Below are positions 7,376 through 15,492 of a stretch of DNA of 64,000 bases, piece after piece; within the stretch, counting starts at the first letter, position 1, and each line of letters begins with the position of its first letter. The stretch lies in the NCBI RefSeq assembly GCF_017876395.1, contig NZ_JAGINX010000001.1:1984001-2048000 (forward strand). Direction: 5' to 3'. Under the pieces are notes generated by a model. It saw only the letters and a list, made by a program, of their open reading frames with translations. It had not been told where the DNA came from and searched no databases. The position numbers and the translations under genes are program-made. This DNA is from Nesterenkonia lacusekhoensis. GTDB taxonomy: Bacteria; Actinomycetota; Actinomycetes; Actinomycetales; Micrococcaceae.

Positions 7376-8914
7376 ATGACTACTCGCACAGAGAACGACG
7401 CCGTCCCTGCGTCCCCGCCGCGGGCCACGCTGAAACAGTGGCTCGGCCTGATCATCATGGTGGTCCCGCTGTTCATGCTGGCCACTGATGTCACCGTGCT
7501 CTACCTGGCGATGCCGGCCATCTCAGCCGACCTGCTGCCGGCCGGCTCCCAGCAGCTGTGGATCCTGCATATCGGCGAGTTCCTCAGTGCGGCCACGATG
7601 ATCACCTTCGGGCTGCTGGCGCGCAGGATCGGTGCCCGCCGACTGCTGCTGGGCGCCGTCGCCGCCTATGCCGTAGCCTCCCTGCTGGCCGCCTACGCGG
7701 TGAACCCGGAGATGCTCATCGGCGGCCGCGCCCTGCTGGGCATGGCCGCGGCGGCCTTCACCCCGGCGGGCATGATTCTGATCCGCCGATCCTTCCGGGA
7801 CCCCAAGCAGTACAACATCGCCTTCGCCGCCTTTATGGCCGCCTTCACCGGAGGTGCTGCGGCCGGACCGCCCTTCGGCGGTCTCATCCTGGAGCATTTC
7901 TGGTGGGGCGCGGTCTTCCTGATCAACGTGCCCATCGCGGCCGTGCTGCTGATCGGCGGCCCTCTCCTGCTGGAGCGCAACAACGCAGACCGGAGCGTGA
8001 AGCTCGACGCCGCCTCCGTGGTCCTCTCCGTGGCCGCCATCCTCGCCCTGGTCTACGGGTTTCAGGAACTCTCCGCCGGCGAGTCCACCTGGCTGCCGCT
8101 GCTCTCCTCCAGTGTGGGAATCGGCCTGCTCATGCTGTTCATCCGCCGCCAGCGCACCGCCGAGCACCCGCTGCTGGACCTGGAGCTCTTCGGCAGCCGG
8201 ACCATGCGGCTGATGCTGGTGGTGCTCTTCGTCGGTATCTTCAGCCTCACCGTGGCCGAGATGCTGCTGCCCCAATACATGCAGCTGGTCAGGGGCCTCA
8301 GTCCGCTGGAGACCGGCATGGTGCTGCTGACCCCCGCATTGGGCGGGACGGCCGGAACCATGCTGACTCCCCTGCTCGCCCAGGCCAAGCACAAAGGCCA
8401 CGCCACAGCGGCCATGCTGGCGCTGTCCGCACTGCTGACCGCCGGGCTGATCCTGCTGCTGCCAGAGGCGAATCTGACCAGCCTGGTCATCGCCCTGACG
8501 CTGATCGCTCTGACGAGCTCGCCCTACCTGACCCTGGTCTCACAGATGCTGATCGGCGCTGCGTCGGAGGAGAAGACCGGATCCGCCTCCGCCCTCCAGG
8601 AGGTCACCGCCAGCCTGGGAATGGCCTCCTCGCTGGCCTTCCTGGGAGCCGGCGCACTGGCCTTCTACCGCTATATCCTCACGGCCCAGGCCAGCGGTGT
8701 CCCCGAGGACGCCGTGGAGACCGCCGGGGAGAGCCTGGGCGGCTCGGCCGCTGTGGCCGAGGGGCTCGGCGGGTCTGCCGGCCAGCGCTTGGCCGAGGCC
8801 GGCGAGATCGCCTTCACCGCAGTCACCCAGGCCGGCTACGGCGTGGGCGTGGTGGTCTTCCTGGGCCTGGCCGTGGTCTTCCTGGTCCTGCGCCGCCACG
8901 TGCAGCTGCACTAG
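7376..8914 (+). CDS. MFS transporter, DHA2 (14-TMS EmrB/QacA-type) family
   Basis: 512 residues with about 14 hydrophobic spans. The N-terminal LFMLATDVTVLYLAMPAISADL resembles DHA2 motif D1, ARRIGARRLLLG the loop 2-3 motif A, GRALLGMAAAAFTPAGMILIRRSF motif B, and GPPFGGLILEHFWWGAVFLINVPIA motif C of drug/H+ antiporters. Probable role: proton-driven efflux of a lipophilic cation or antibiotic. The heptamer array lies just upstream. The 3' end overlaps the convergent SARP gene by 4 bp (8911-8914). Confidence 0.92.
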   Translation: MTTRTENDAVPASPPRATLKQWLGLIIMVVPLFMLATDVTVLYLAMPAISADLLPAGSQQLWILHIGEFLSAATMITFGLLARRIGARRLLLGAVAAYAVASLLAAYAVNPEMLIGGRALLGMAAAAFTPAGMILIRRSFRDPKQYNIAFAAFMAAFTGGAAAGPPFGGLILEHFWWGAVFLINVPIAAVLLIGGPLLLERNNADRSVKLDAASVVLSVAAILALVYGFQELSAGESTWLPLLSSSVGIGLLMLFIRRQRTAEHPLLDLELFGSRTMRLMLVVLFVGIFSLTVAEMLLPQYMQLVRGLSPLETGMVLLTPALGGTAGTMLTPLLAQAKHKGHATAAMLALSALLTAGLILLLPEANLTSLVIALTLIALTSSPYLTLVSQMLIGAASEEKTGSASALQEVTASLGMASSLAFLGAGALAFYRYILTAQASGVPEDAVETAGESLGGSAAVAEGLGGSAGQRLAEAGEIAFTAVTQAGYGVGVVVFLGLAVVFLVLRRHVQLH

Positions 8915-11877
8915 GACGCGGCCGAGCCGGCTGCCGGCTGCAGCTCGGCAGGCAGCGCGTGCTCCCCCAGATAGCGCACCAGCGTGCGGCGGGCATCCTC
9001 CCGGTCCTCTGCGGAGAAGGCCGCAAGCACCTGCCGCGCATGATCGACGTCGCCGCGACGCTCGGCCAGCATGGCACCCACAGCCTCGCTGAGCGTGATG
9101 CAGTAGACGAAGGCGGTCCGCTGGGCCAGAGCGCGGGCCCGGGACAGCTGATCCTCGGCAGCATCCAGATCGTTACTGCGCAGGCTGGTCACCGACTGCA
9201 CCAGCATCCAGAAGGCCGACTCACCATCCAGGCTGAGCTCGGCACACAGGGCAGTCGCCTCATCGGCCCTCTGCTGTGCTTCCTCCGTGCGCCCTTGGGC
9301 CTCCGCCCAGAGATGCTGGATCCCGAGCGCCTGGGTCAGCCCATAGACGTCCCCGTGGGCACGGAGGATCTGTTCGGCGTCGTGCCCCTCCGGCAGCCCA
9401 GCGGGTGGGATGCCCCAGAAATCCAGCAGGAACCAGTCCCGCTGGGTGCTGGCGAAGGCCGCACCGCGCAGGTCGCCGGCCTGCAGCAGGTGGGCGATGG
9501 ACTCATCGGCCAACCGGCTGCCTTGGTCCCGATGCTCCAGGTCAGCGAACATCACCGAGGCCGCGAACCACTGGACCTGCATGCGCGCCAGCTGGCTCTC
9601 CTCATCCGGGGCGAAGCTCTCCAGGGCGGCCAGCACCTGTGTGACCTTCTGGCCCGGCCGGCGGTCAGCCACAGTCCGGGCCAGGACCAGCGTCTGAGCA
9701 TAGGCCCGCCGCTGCTCCGGACTCTCGCCCTGGTATGGGCAGGCCAGCACGGCAGGAAGCTCCTCGAGCAGCGTATCCACCCGTCCGGTCATCCACCGGT
9801 ACCAGAAGAGCGCGCGCACCAGCCCGACGCCGGCGGCCCCGTCCCCACGGTGCAGCGCCTCATCGATGGCATGGTTCAGATGAGGCCGGGCCTCATCCAG
9901 CCGTCTCACCCAGTCCCGGGCACGGGGCCCGAAGAGGTAGTGCTCGGCGCATTCCACCAGAGCCAGGTGGTAGTTCAGATGCCTGCCGGCCACCGCCTCC
10001 CGATCCCCTGAGACCGCCAGCTTCTCCGCAGCATAGGCCCCGACGGTCTCCAACAGCCGGTAGCGAAGCTCACCGTCGGCGCGCACCGTGGAGACCAGGC
10101 TGCGCTCCACCAGGGTGACCAGCGCCGGCAGCACCCGGCGCCGGGGCAGCTCGAGATCCGCGCAGATCTCCTCCACTGCGTCCAAGCGCCAGGAGACCGG
10201 GTGCACTGCCAGGCGGCGCAGCAGGATCTGTTCCTGCTCCTGGAGCAGAGACCAGCTCCAATCGAGCATCCCGCGCAGCGTCTGCTGCCGGCGGGGAGCG
10301 GCCCGGCCCGGACGCGCCAACAGATCCAGCCGGTCAGAGATCCTCTCCAGCAGCTGAGCCACCGAGAGGACATGGGTCTGGGCGGCGGCCAGCTCCAGGG
10401 CCAGCGGAAGCCCGTCCAGGCGGCGGCACAACTCGGCGGCCGAGCCTGCCGCCTCCGGATCGTCATCGATGGCCGCATCGACCGCGCGGGCCCGGGTCAG
10501 GAAGAACTCCACCGCCGGACTCTCGGTGTCCTGAGCAGTCAGCGGCGGCACGGTGAAGCGCTGCTCCTCCGGCAGGTTCAGGGGTTCGCGGCTGGTGGTC
10601 AGAATCCGCAGCTGAGGGGCTCGCCGCAGCAGCTGCGCGGTGAAGAATGCCACATCCTCGACGATATGTTCGCAGTTGTCCAGCACCAGCAGGGCGTCCC
10701 GGCCCTCCAGCGCCAGCACCAGACGCCGCAGGACATCCGAGCTCTCCTGCCACGGGGAGGTGAGGCCCAGGGCGGCCGCGGCCACGCCGATCAGCCGGCA
10801 GGAATCCTCTGCGCGGGCCTCCCCCACGGTGGAACCCTCGACCACCTCGGCGAGGTCCACGAACCACACCTCCGCACCGTTCTCCGCCTGCCCTTCGGCG
10901 GCACGCACGGCCAGCCGGGTCTTGCCCACGCCCCCGATCCCCAGCAGGGTCACCAGACGGTTCTCCGCCATCAGCTCAGAGACCTGCCGGACCTCGGCCG
11001 CGCGCCCCAGGAAGGGTGAGGGATAGGCAGGCAGGCGACTGCCTGCCTCGTCGGTGCCCTGCCCTTCCTGAACAGCCCCCGCCTGCGGCGAGCCGGCCTG
11101 TGCTGGTCCGGTCTGTGTTGGCCCCGCGGCGAGCTCGGGGTCCTGCCGGAGGATCTGCAGGTGCAGCCGCTGCAGCTCAGGGGTGGGATCTGCTCCGAAC
11201 TCCTCCGCCAGATGTCCACGCAGCCGCTCATAGGCCGAGAGCGCCTCCGGCTGGCGGCGGGTCCGGTAGTAGGCCAGCAGCAGGGGCGCAGCCAGCCCTT
11301 CCCGGGTGGGCTGTTGGGTGAGCAGCGGGGCCGCCGAGGTCACGGCCTGCTCCGGCCGGCCGATCTCCACCAGCGCCTCCGCACAGAGCTCGACGCCACG
11401 CAGTCTGGTCTCCTCAAGATCAGCGATCTCGGCGCCGAGCCACAGCTCATCGGCGAACTCGGCGTAGGGTCCGCCCCGCCAGAGGTCCAGGACGTTCTGG
11501 AGCAGCTCGACTCGGTGGCCATCGGCAGGCAGTTCGGCGGCACGTCCGACGGCGGAGCGGAAGGCGGCGGCGTCGAAGGTCTGCTCCCCCAGGCTGAGCC
11601 GGTAGCCGCCGGAGGACCTGTTCAACAGCTTCCGCCCACCCGGGGCCGCCTGATCCAGCAGGGCGCGCAGCTGCGACAGCTTGGCCTGCAGCACCCGTGA
11701 GGGGTTTCCGGGGAGATCCTCGCCCCAGACTCGACTGATCAGTGTTTCAGCGGGGACAGCTTCCCCGGCGCTGGCGGACAGAGCAGCAAGCAGCGCCCGG
11801 ACCTTGCGCTCCGGGACCTCCACGGCGTCGCCGCCTGCGGTGACCAGCCGGACCGGGCCCAGCACCTGTACCCGCAT
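8911..11877 (-). CDS. SARP/BTAD-type regulator with NTPase and TPR-like domains (AfsR architecture)
   Basis: 988 residues from the ATG at 11877 (MRVQVLGPV, the usual SARP opening; a GTG at 11892 is also in frame). Order: OmpR-like winged helix (about 1-95), bacterial transcriptional activation domain (about 96-245, ending EEFGADPTPELQRLH), a Pro/Gln-rich linker, then an NB-ARC/STAND ATPase with Walker A GIGGVGKTR, Walker B LLVLDNCEH and an RILTTSREPL sensor segment, a winged-helix region, and a C-terminal helical repeat region (about 640-988). Such proteins activate secondary-metabolite or export genes by binding direct heptamer repeats. It lies 21 bp after the ferritin gene and may be cotranscribed with it. 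No biosynthetic cluster is visible here. Confidence 0.92.
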   Translation of the reverse strand: MRVQVLGPVRLVTAGGDAVEVPERKVRALLAALSASAGEAVPAETLISRVWGEDLPGNPSRVLQAKLSQLRALLDQAAPGGRKLLNRSSGGYRLSLGEQTFDAAAFRSAVGRAAELPADGHRVELLQNVLDLWRGGPYAEFADELWLGAEIADLEETRLRGVELCAEALVEIGRPEQAVTSAAPLLTQQPTREGLAAPLLLAYYRTRRQPEALSAYERLRGHLAEEFGADPTPELQRLHLQILRQDPELAAGPTQTGPAQAGSPQAGAVQEGQGTDEAGSRLPAYPSPFLGRAAEVRQVSELMAENRLVTLLGIGGVGKTRLAVRAAEGQAENGAEVWFVDLAEVVEGSTVGEARAEDSCRLIGVAAAALGLTSPWQESSDVLRRLVLALEGRDALLVLDNCEHIVEDVAFFTAQLLRRAPQLRILTTSREPLNLPEEQRFTVPPLTAQDTESPAVEFFLTRARAVDAAIDDDPEAAGSAAELCRRLDGLPLALELAAAQTHVLSVAQLLERISDRLDLLARPGRAAPRRQQTLRGMLDWSWSLLQEQEQILLRRLAVHPVSWRLDAVEEICADLELPRRRVLPALVTLVERSLVSTVRADGELRYRLLETVGAYAAEKLAVSGDREAVAGRHLNYHLALVECAEHYLFGPRARDWVRRLDEARPHLNHAIDEALHRGDGAAGVGLVRALFWYRWMTGRVDTLLEELPAVLACPYQGESPEQRRAYAQTLVLARTVADRRPGQKVTQVLAALESFAPDEESQLARMQVQWFAASVMFADLEHRDQGSRLADESIAHLLQAGDLRGAAFASTQRDWFLLDFWGIPPAGLPEGHDAEQILRAHGDVYGLTQALGIQHLWAEAQGRTEEAQQRADEATALCAELSLDGESAFWMLVQSVTSLRSNDLDAAEDQLSRARALAQRTAFVYCITLSEAVGAMLAERRGDVDHARQVLAAFSAEDREDARRTLVRYLGEHALPAELQPAAGSAAS

Positions 11878-11898
11878 GCCGCCGCCAGCCACGCCGGA

Positions 11899-12420
11899 TC
11901 AGGCGGAGCTGGCCTCAGTGCCTCCGGACTGGCGAGCACCGAGAGCCTCATCGAGCTTGAGCAGGCCGGGGCCGTCGTCATCGATCAGGCGGATCTTGCC
12001 GATCAGTTCGGAGACCGTGGCCTCCTCCTCCAGCTGCTCCTCGATGAACCAGTTCAGCAGCGGCAGGGCGTCGATGTCGCCCTCCTGCTGGGCCAGTCGA
12101 TAGAGGTTGCGGATGGCTTCCGAGACCTTCTCCTCATGGGCCAGAGCAGCCTGGAACGCCTCCAGGACGCCGCCGGCCCGCACACTGACCGCCCCGATGG
12201 CCTGGACGCGTGGATGGGCGTCGCGGTCGGTCATATGGTCGATGAACCGATTGGCATGGACCACCTCTTCATCGGCCTGGGCACGGAACCAGGAGGCCAT
12301 GCCCGGCAGATCGAGCATGTCCATCTCGATGCCGAGCTGACGGTAGACCAGGGACGCTTCCAGCTCCAGGGTGACCTGGGCGTTGAAAGCCTCCTCCAAT
12401 GAGCCGGTGAGCTGTGCCAT
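11899..12420 (-). CDS. Ferritin (non-haem, BfrB/Ftn-like)
   Basis: 173 residues, four-helix ferritin. The ferroxidase-centre pattern is present: Glu19 in QVTLELEAS, Glu52 with His55 in DEEVVHANRF, and later helix glutamates in AHEEKVSEAI and IEEQLEEEA. It stores iron as ferric mineral in a 24-mer and protects against oxidative damage. The C-terminal tail GLLKLDEALGARQSGG resembles the extended tail of mycobacterial BfrB. First gene of a probable unit with the SARP gene; divergent from the aldo/keto reductase across a long inverted repeat. Confidence 0.93.
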   Translation of the reverse strand: MAQLTGSLEEAFNAQVTLELEASLVYRQLGIEMDMLDLPGMASWFRAQADEEVVHANRFIDHMTDRDAHPRVQAIGAVSVRAGGVLEAFQAALAHEEKVSEAIRNLYRLAQQEGDIDALPLLNWFIEEQLEEEATVSELIGKIRLIDDDGPGLLKLDEALGARQSGGTEASSA

Positions 12421-12469
12421 GAGGCGTCTCCTTCACGGGATGAGGTGTCGAGGGGACTTGGGATGCTTC

Positions 12470-12512
12470 TTCTCACCCTAGCCCCGCCGACGCCGCCTGG
12501 ATAGGGTGAGAA
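12470..12512. promoter_or_regulatory. Perfect inverted repeat in the divergent ferritin/aldo-keto reductase promoter
   Basis: TTCTCACCCTA (12470-12480) and TAGGGTGAGAA (12502-12512) are exact 11-base inverted copies with a 21-bp spacer. Each arm holds TAGGGT, a plausible -10 hexamer reading outward toward its own gene. The arrangement suggests one regulator controlling both directions. Nearby, TTCCGGG occurs twice at 12532-12538 and 12544-12550. Confidence 0.5.
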
Positions 12513-12574
12513 CACGCACGGCCCGGGCACCTTCCGGGCCGATTTCCGGGCAACTGATCAGAGAGCGAGCAAGC

Positions 12575-13576
12575 ATGGAGTTCCGATACCTGGGCAACAG
12601 TGGACTGAAGATCTCATCGATCACCTACGGCAACTGGCTGACCCATGGCTCCCAGGTGGAGAACGACGTCGCCACCCGCTGTGTCCACGCCGCCCTCGAG
12701 GCCGGGATCACCACCTTCGACACCGCTGACGTCTACGCCAACACTGTGGCCGAGCAGGTCCTGGGCGACGCCCTGGCCGGCCAGCGCCGCGAGTCCCTGG
12801 AGATCTTCACCAAGGTCTATTTCCCCACCGGCCCCAAGGGCCCCAACGACACCGGGCTCTCCCGCAAACACATCATGGAGTCCATCAACGGCTCGCTGAA
12901 GCGGCTGGGCACCGACTATGTGGACCTCTACCAGGCTCACCGCTTCGACTATGAGACGCCGCTGGAGGAGACCATGCAGGCCTTCGCCGATGTGGTGAGG
13001 CAGGGCAAGGCCCTCTACATCGGCGTCTCCGAGTGGACCGCAGACCAGATCCGCGCCGGCCATGCGCTGGCCCAGGATCTGGGGATACAGCTGATCTCCA
13101 ATCAGCCGCAGTACAACATGCTCTGGCGGGTGATCGAACCTGAGGTGGTGCCCACCTCTGAGGAGCTGGGAGTCAGCCAGATCGTCTGGTCGCCCATCGC
13201 TCAGGGCGTGCTGACCGGCAAGTACCTGCCGGGCCAACCGCTGCCGGAGGGGTCCCGCGCCACCGATGAAGAGGCCGGAAAGTTCATCCAGCGGTATATG
13301 GACGACGAGCTGCTCACCGCCGTCCAGAAGCTCAAGCCCATCGCAGAGGATCACAACCTCACCCTGGCCCAGCTGGCCATCGCGTGGGTGCTGCAGAACC
13401 CCAACGTCGCCTCCGCTCTGGTGGGGGCGTCCCGCCCCGAGCAGATCGCCTCCAACGTGGCCGCCGCCGGGGTCACACTGGACAGCTCCACGATGTCTGC
13501 CATCGATGCGGTGATCAGTCATCTGGCCCAGGACGACCCCGCGCTGACGACGTCTCCGGAGCAGCGACTGACCTGA
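12575..13576 (+). CDS. Aldo/keto reductase (KCNAB/YghZ-like)
   Basis: 333 residues from the ATG at 12575 (MEFRYLGNSGLK, the canonical start). TIM-barrel AKR tetrad: Asp49 and Tyr54 in FDTADVYANT, Lys80 in IFTKVYF, His122 in YQAHRFD. The NADPH-binding end WVLQNPNVASALVGASRPEQI is conserved. It belongs to the shaker beta-subunit-like branch of bacterial AKRs that reduce aldehydes such as methylglyoxal. Divergent from ferritin, which suggests a shared stress signal. Confidence 0.93.
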   Translation: MEFRYLGNSGLKISSITYGNWLTHGSQVENDVATRCVHAALEAGITTFDTADVYANTVAEQVLGDALAGQRRESLEIFTKVYFPTGPKGPNDTGLSRKHIMESINGSLKRLGTDYVDLYQAHRFDYETPLEETMQAFADVVRQGKALYIGVSEWTADQIRAGHALAQDLGIQLISNQPQYNMLWRVIEPEVVPTSEELGVSQIVWSPIAQGVLTGKYLPGQPLPEGSRATDEEAGKFIQRYMDDELLTAVQKLKPIAEDHNLTLAQLAIAWVLQNPNVASALVGASRPEQIASNVAAAGVTLDSSTMSAIDAVISHLAQDDPALTTSPEQRLT

Positions 13577-13616
13577 GATACGTCACAATCGTTATGAAAC
13601 TGTGCCCCTGCTCCCG

Positions 13617-13622
13617 TAGAAT
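13617..13622 (+). promoter_or_regulatory. -10 element TAGAAT of the LAETG surface-protein gene
   Basis: TAGAAT lies 30-48 bases before the two possible starts (13647 ATG, 13665 GTG), with a weak TGAAAC -35 candidate 16 bp upstream. The short leader carries AGAGGG at 13652-13657. Confidence 0.4.
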
Positions 13623-13664
13623 CGAGCGCAGTTCCGAGATTCCGAGATGACAGAGGGCAGACGC

Positions 13665-14915
13665 GTGACCAGCGCCAGCGATGACCTGCGGGGCACCGCA
13701 TCCTTGGGCGTGCGCGCCCGTACGACCCTCTGCGCCGCGGTGCTCGCCGGGGGCCTGGTCGCTGTGGGCACAGGGCCCGCCAGCGCCGCCACCGAACAGG
13801 CTCCCGAGGAGTCGCCCACCCCCACCACGGCGATCGATGCCGGGCAGCAGGACGACGCTGACCAGGAGGACGGCACGGACGAAGACTCCGAGGAGACTGA
13901 CGCCGAGCAGGGCGGCTCTGAGCCCAGCGAAATCGAGCAGAACGAAACCGGGCAGAGCACCAGCTCGGCGAGTCCGACCACCAGCTCCGCCCCGACGGTA
14001 TCCCAGGAGCCCACCCCTTCTGATCCTGCGCAGGAAGGTTCCACGCAGGAAGATCCCGGGCAGGAGACACAGGAGCCGGACACACCGGAATCCCCGAGCG
14101 CGCCGGAGACTCCCGGCGATCTGAACGACCCACAGGACGACGAGCCGAGCCCGGAACCTTCTCCCGCCCCGGATGAGGACTTCAACGCCGAGGACGAGCC
14201 CTCGGACCCCGGCGCCCCTGAGGCGCCGGAGAGTCCTGAGCAGGCACCGCAGGATCCAGCATCCGGCCCGGACGATGACGAAACCTCGACGCTGAACTGC
14301 AGCTCCACCACGGTGCCGGCCGGCGGCACCGGCAGCGTGCAGGTCGGCGGCGCCAGCGCACTGCAGATCAGCAATGGCGCGACCGGCGTCTACGGCGGAA
14401 CTGCTGAGATCTCCGGGACCTCCGTCGTCTACCACGCCTCCGCCGGCGGAACCGGCACCGATACCTTCGTGGTCGAGGATGCCGCGGCCGGCGACAGCTG
14501 CACCGTCTCCTTCACTGTGATCGGCAGTTCCGACGCCGACGGCGCTGCCAACCCGGGTGCCGGGTCGTCACCGGGTTCCGACTACAGCCTGCCCGGCACC
14601 CCCTCCAGCACAGCGGAGTCCCCGGCCGGCACCTCGACGCCATCAGCCACATCGGAGAACTCCCCGACCCTGCCGGGCTACACCATCCCCGGCAGCCCGA
14701 GTACAGAGGGCGACTCCCCGCAGGACTCCTCCTCGCAGGAGGCTGCTCAGGATGAGGGCTCTGAAGCTGACGAGGAAGAGACCGAGGACGAGGACGAGGA
14801 GAACCTCGCCGAGACAGGGATGGACTCGGCCAACACTCTCAGCGCCCTTCTGCTGGTACTGGGAGCAGTGCTCTCCGGCATCGCCGCCCTGATGGTCGCC
14901 CGCCGTCGCGCCTGA
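13665..14915 (+). CDS. Secreted acidic, Pro/Ser/Thr-rich surface protein with LAETG sorting signal
   Basis: 416 residues from the GTG at 13665, chosen for the AGAGGG site 7 bases upstream; an ATG at 13647 would add six residues. Signal peptide with a VLAGGLVAVG core and ASA-A cleavage region. Residues about 45-210 are low-complexity, dominated by E, D, P, S, T and Q. A compact beta-type domain with two cysteines (STLNCSSTTV and GDSCTVSFTV) follows, then a second low-complexity stretch, an EEETEDEDEEN run, LAETG, a hydrophobic helix and a RRR tail. LAxTG is the motif of class E sortases of high-GC actinobacteria. Likely covalently attached to the wall; function unknown. No sortase gene is in the window. 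Confidence 0.85.
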   Translation: MTSASDDLRGTASLGVRARTTLCAAVLAGGLVAVGTGPASAATEQAPEESPTPTTAIDAGQQDDADQEDGTDEDSEETDAEQGGSEPSEIEQNETGQSTSSASPTTSSAPTVSQEPTPSDPAQEGSTQEDPGQETQEPDTPESPSAPETPGDLNDPQDDEPSPEPSPAPDEDFNAEDEPSDPGAPEAPESPEQAPQDPASGPDDDETSTLNCSSTTVPAGGTGSVQVGGASALQISNGATGVYGGTAEISGTSVVYHASAGGTGTDTFVVEDAAAGDSCTVSFTVIGSSDADGAANPGAGSSPGSDYSLPGTPSSTAESPAGTSTPSATSENSPTLPGYTIPGSPSTEGDSPQDSSSQEAAQDEGSEADEEETEDEDEENLAETGMDSANTLSALLLVLGAVLSGIAALMVARRRA

Positions 14916-15470
14916 TCAGAAGACGTTCGGCGCAGGCTTCCTCGCAGACGGCAGCGCACTGCTGCGGCGCCACTGCGCCAGCTCCTCGCTCACGGTGAAG
15001 TCCTCGGGCATCTGGTGGCCCAGGTCTTCGATCATCTCGGCGATCTCCTCATTGCTGACGGGGCCCTGCTTGCCGACCAGCCGGCCGGCCACCACGGCAC
15101 GCACGTAGATCTCCCCGTCGACCACAGCGCGATGCTCGATGTAGAAGCAGCGGTCGTCCATACCGATCAGCCGGGTGTGGATCTCGAACTTGGTCATGAA
15201 GGTGACCGAACGGCGGAACGTGATCTGCTCGGCCTGGACCACCGGGTGCCAGCCGCGTTCCTTGGCGCCCTTCCACATGCCCGATCGCGCCATCAGGTCA
15301 TAGCGGCCCAGATCGAAGAGCGAGAAGTACTGCCCGTTGTTGATATGCATCAGGATGTCGATATCAGTGGGCAGCGCCCGCAGAGTGATGACATTCGTCT
15401 CCCACGGGGTCATCCTGGAGCGCCGACGGGCCTTGAGCAGTATCAGCAGAGTGCGGAATATCACATGCAT
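14916..15470 (-). CDS. Hot-dog fold acyl-CoA thioesterase
   Basis: 184 residues. The segment TDIDILMHINNGQYFSLFDLGRYDL carries the hot-dog signature (HxxNxxY/F followed by the central helix), as in 4HBT/THEM6-type thioesterases, and ITFRRSVTFMTKFEI is the next strand pair. The basic hydrophobic N-terminus (VIFRTLLILLKARRR) could be membrane-associated. Probably hydrolyses a medium or long acyl-CoA. It ends one base from the convergent LAETG gene. The start follows TAGGCT by six bases within a perfect inverted repeat. Confidence 0.85.
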   Translation of the reverse strand: MHVIFRTLLILLKARRRSRMTPWETNVITLRALPTDIDILMHINNGQYFSLFDLGRYDLMARSGMWKGAKERGWHPVVQAEQITFRRSVTFMTKFEIHTRLIGMDDRCFYIEHRAVVDGEIYVRAVVAGRLVGKQGPVSNEEIAEMIEDLGHQMPEDFTVSEELAQWRRSSALPSARKPAPNVF

Positions 15471-15476
15471 AGGCCC

Positions 15477-15482
15477 AGCCTA
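15477..15482 (-). promoter_or_regulatory. -10 element TAGGCT, leaderless start of the thioesterase gene
   Basis: TAGGCT, six bases (GGGCCT), then the ATG at 15470. ATAGGC-TGG-GCCTAT is a perfect inverted repeat running from the -10 to the start codon; the same sequence precedes the aminotransferase at 41649. Confidence 0.65.
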
Positions 15483-15492
15483 TACACATTCG

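Noticed and set aside
7558-10011. An 817-codon open frame on the + strand across the MFS and SARP genes
   Set aside because: It is Arg/Pro/Gly/Gln-rich low-complexity translation, crosses two well-supported genes in other frames and has no recognisable domain; an artefact of high GC.
12614-13522. A 302-codon antisense frame inside the aldo/keto reductase, and similar antisense frames in purB, pepN and the amidohydrolase
   Set aside because: Each lies wholly inside a gene with a complete catalytic motif set; composition is that of reverse-complement shadows.
13582-13601. MtrA or Crp-like site before the LAETG protein (GTCACAATCGTTATGAAAC)
   Set aside because: The spacing of the GTCAC/GTTAT halves does not fit the MtrA direct-repeat pattern, and the palindrome with TGTG is weak.
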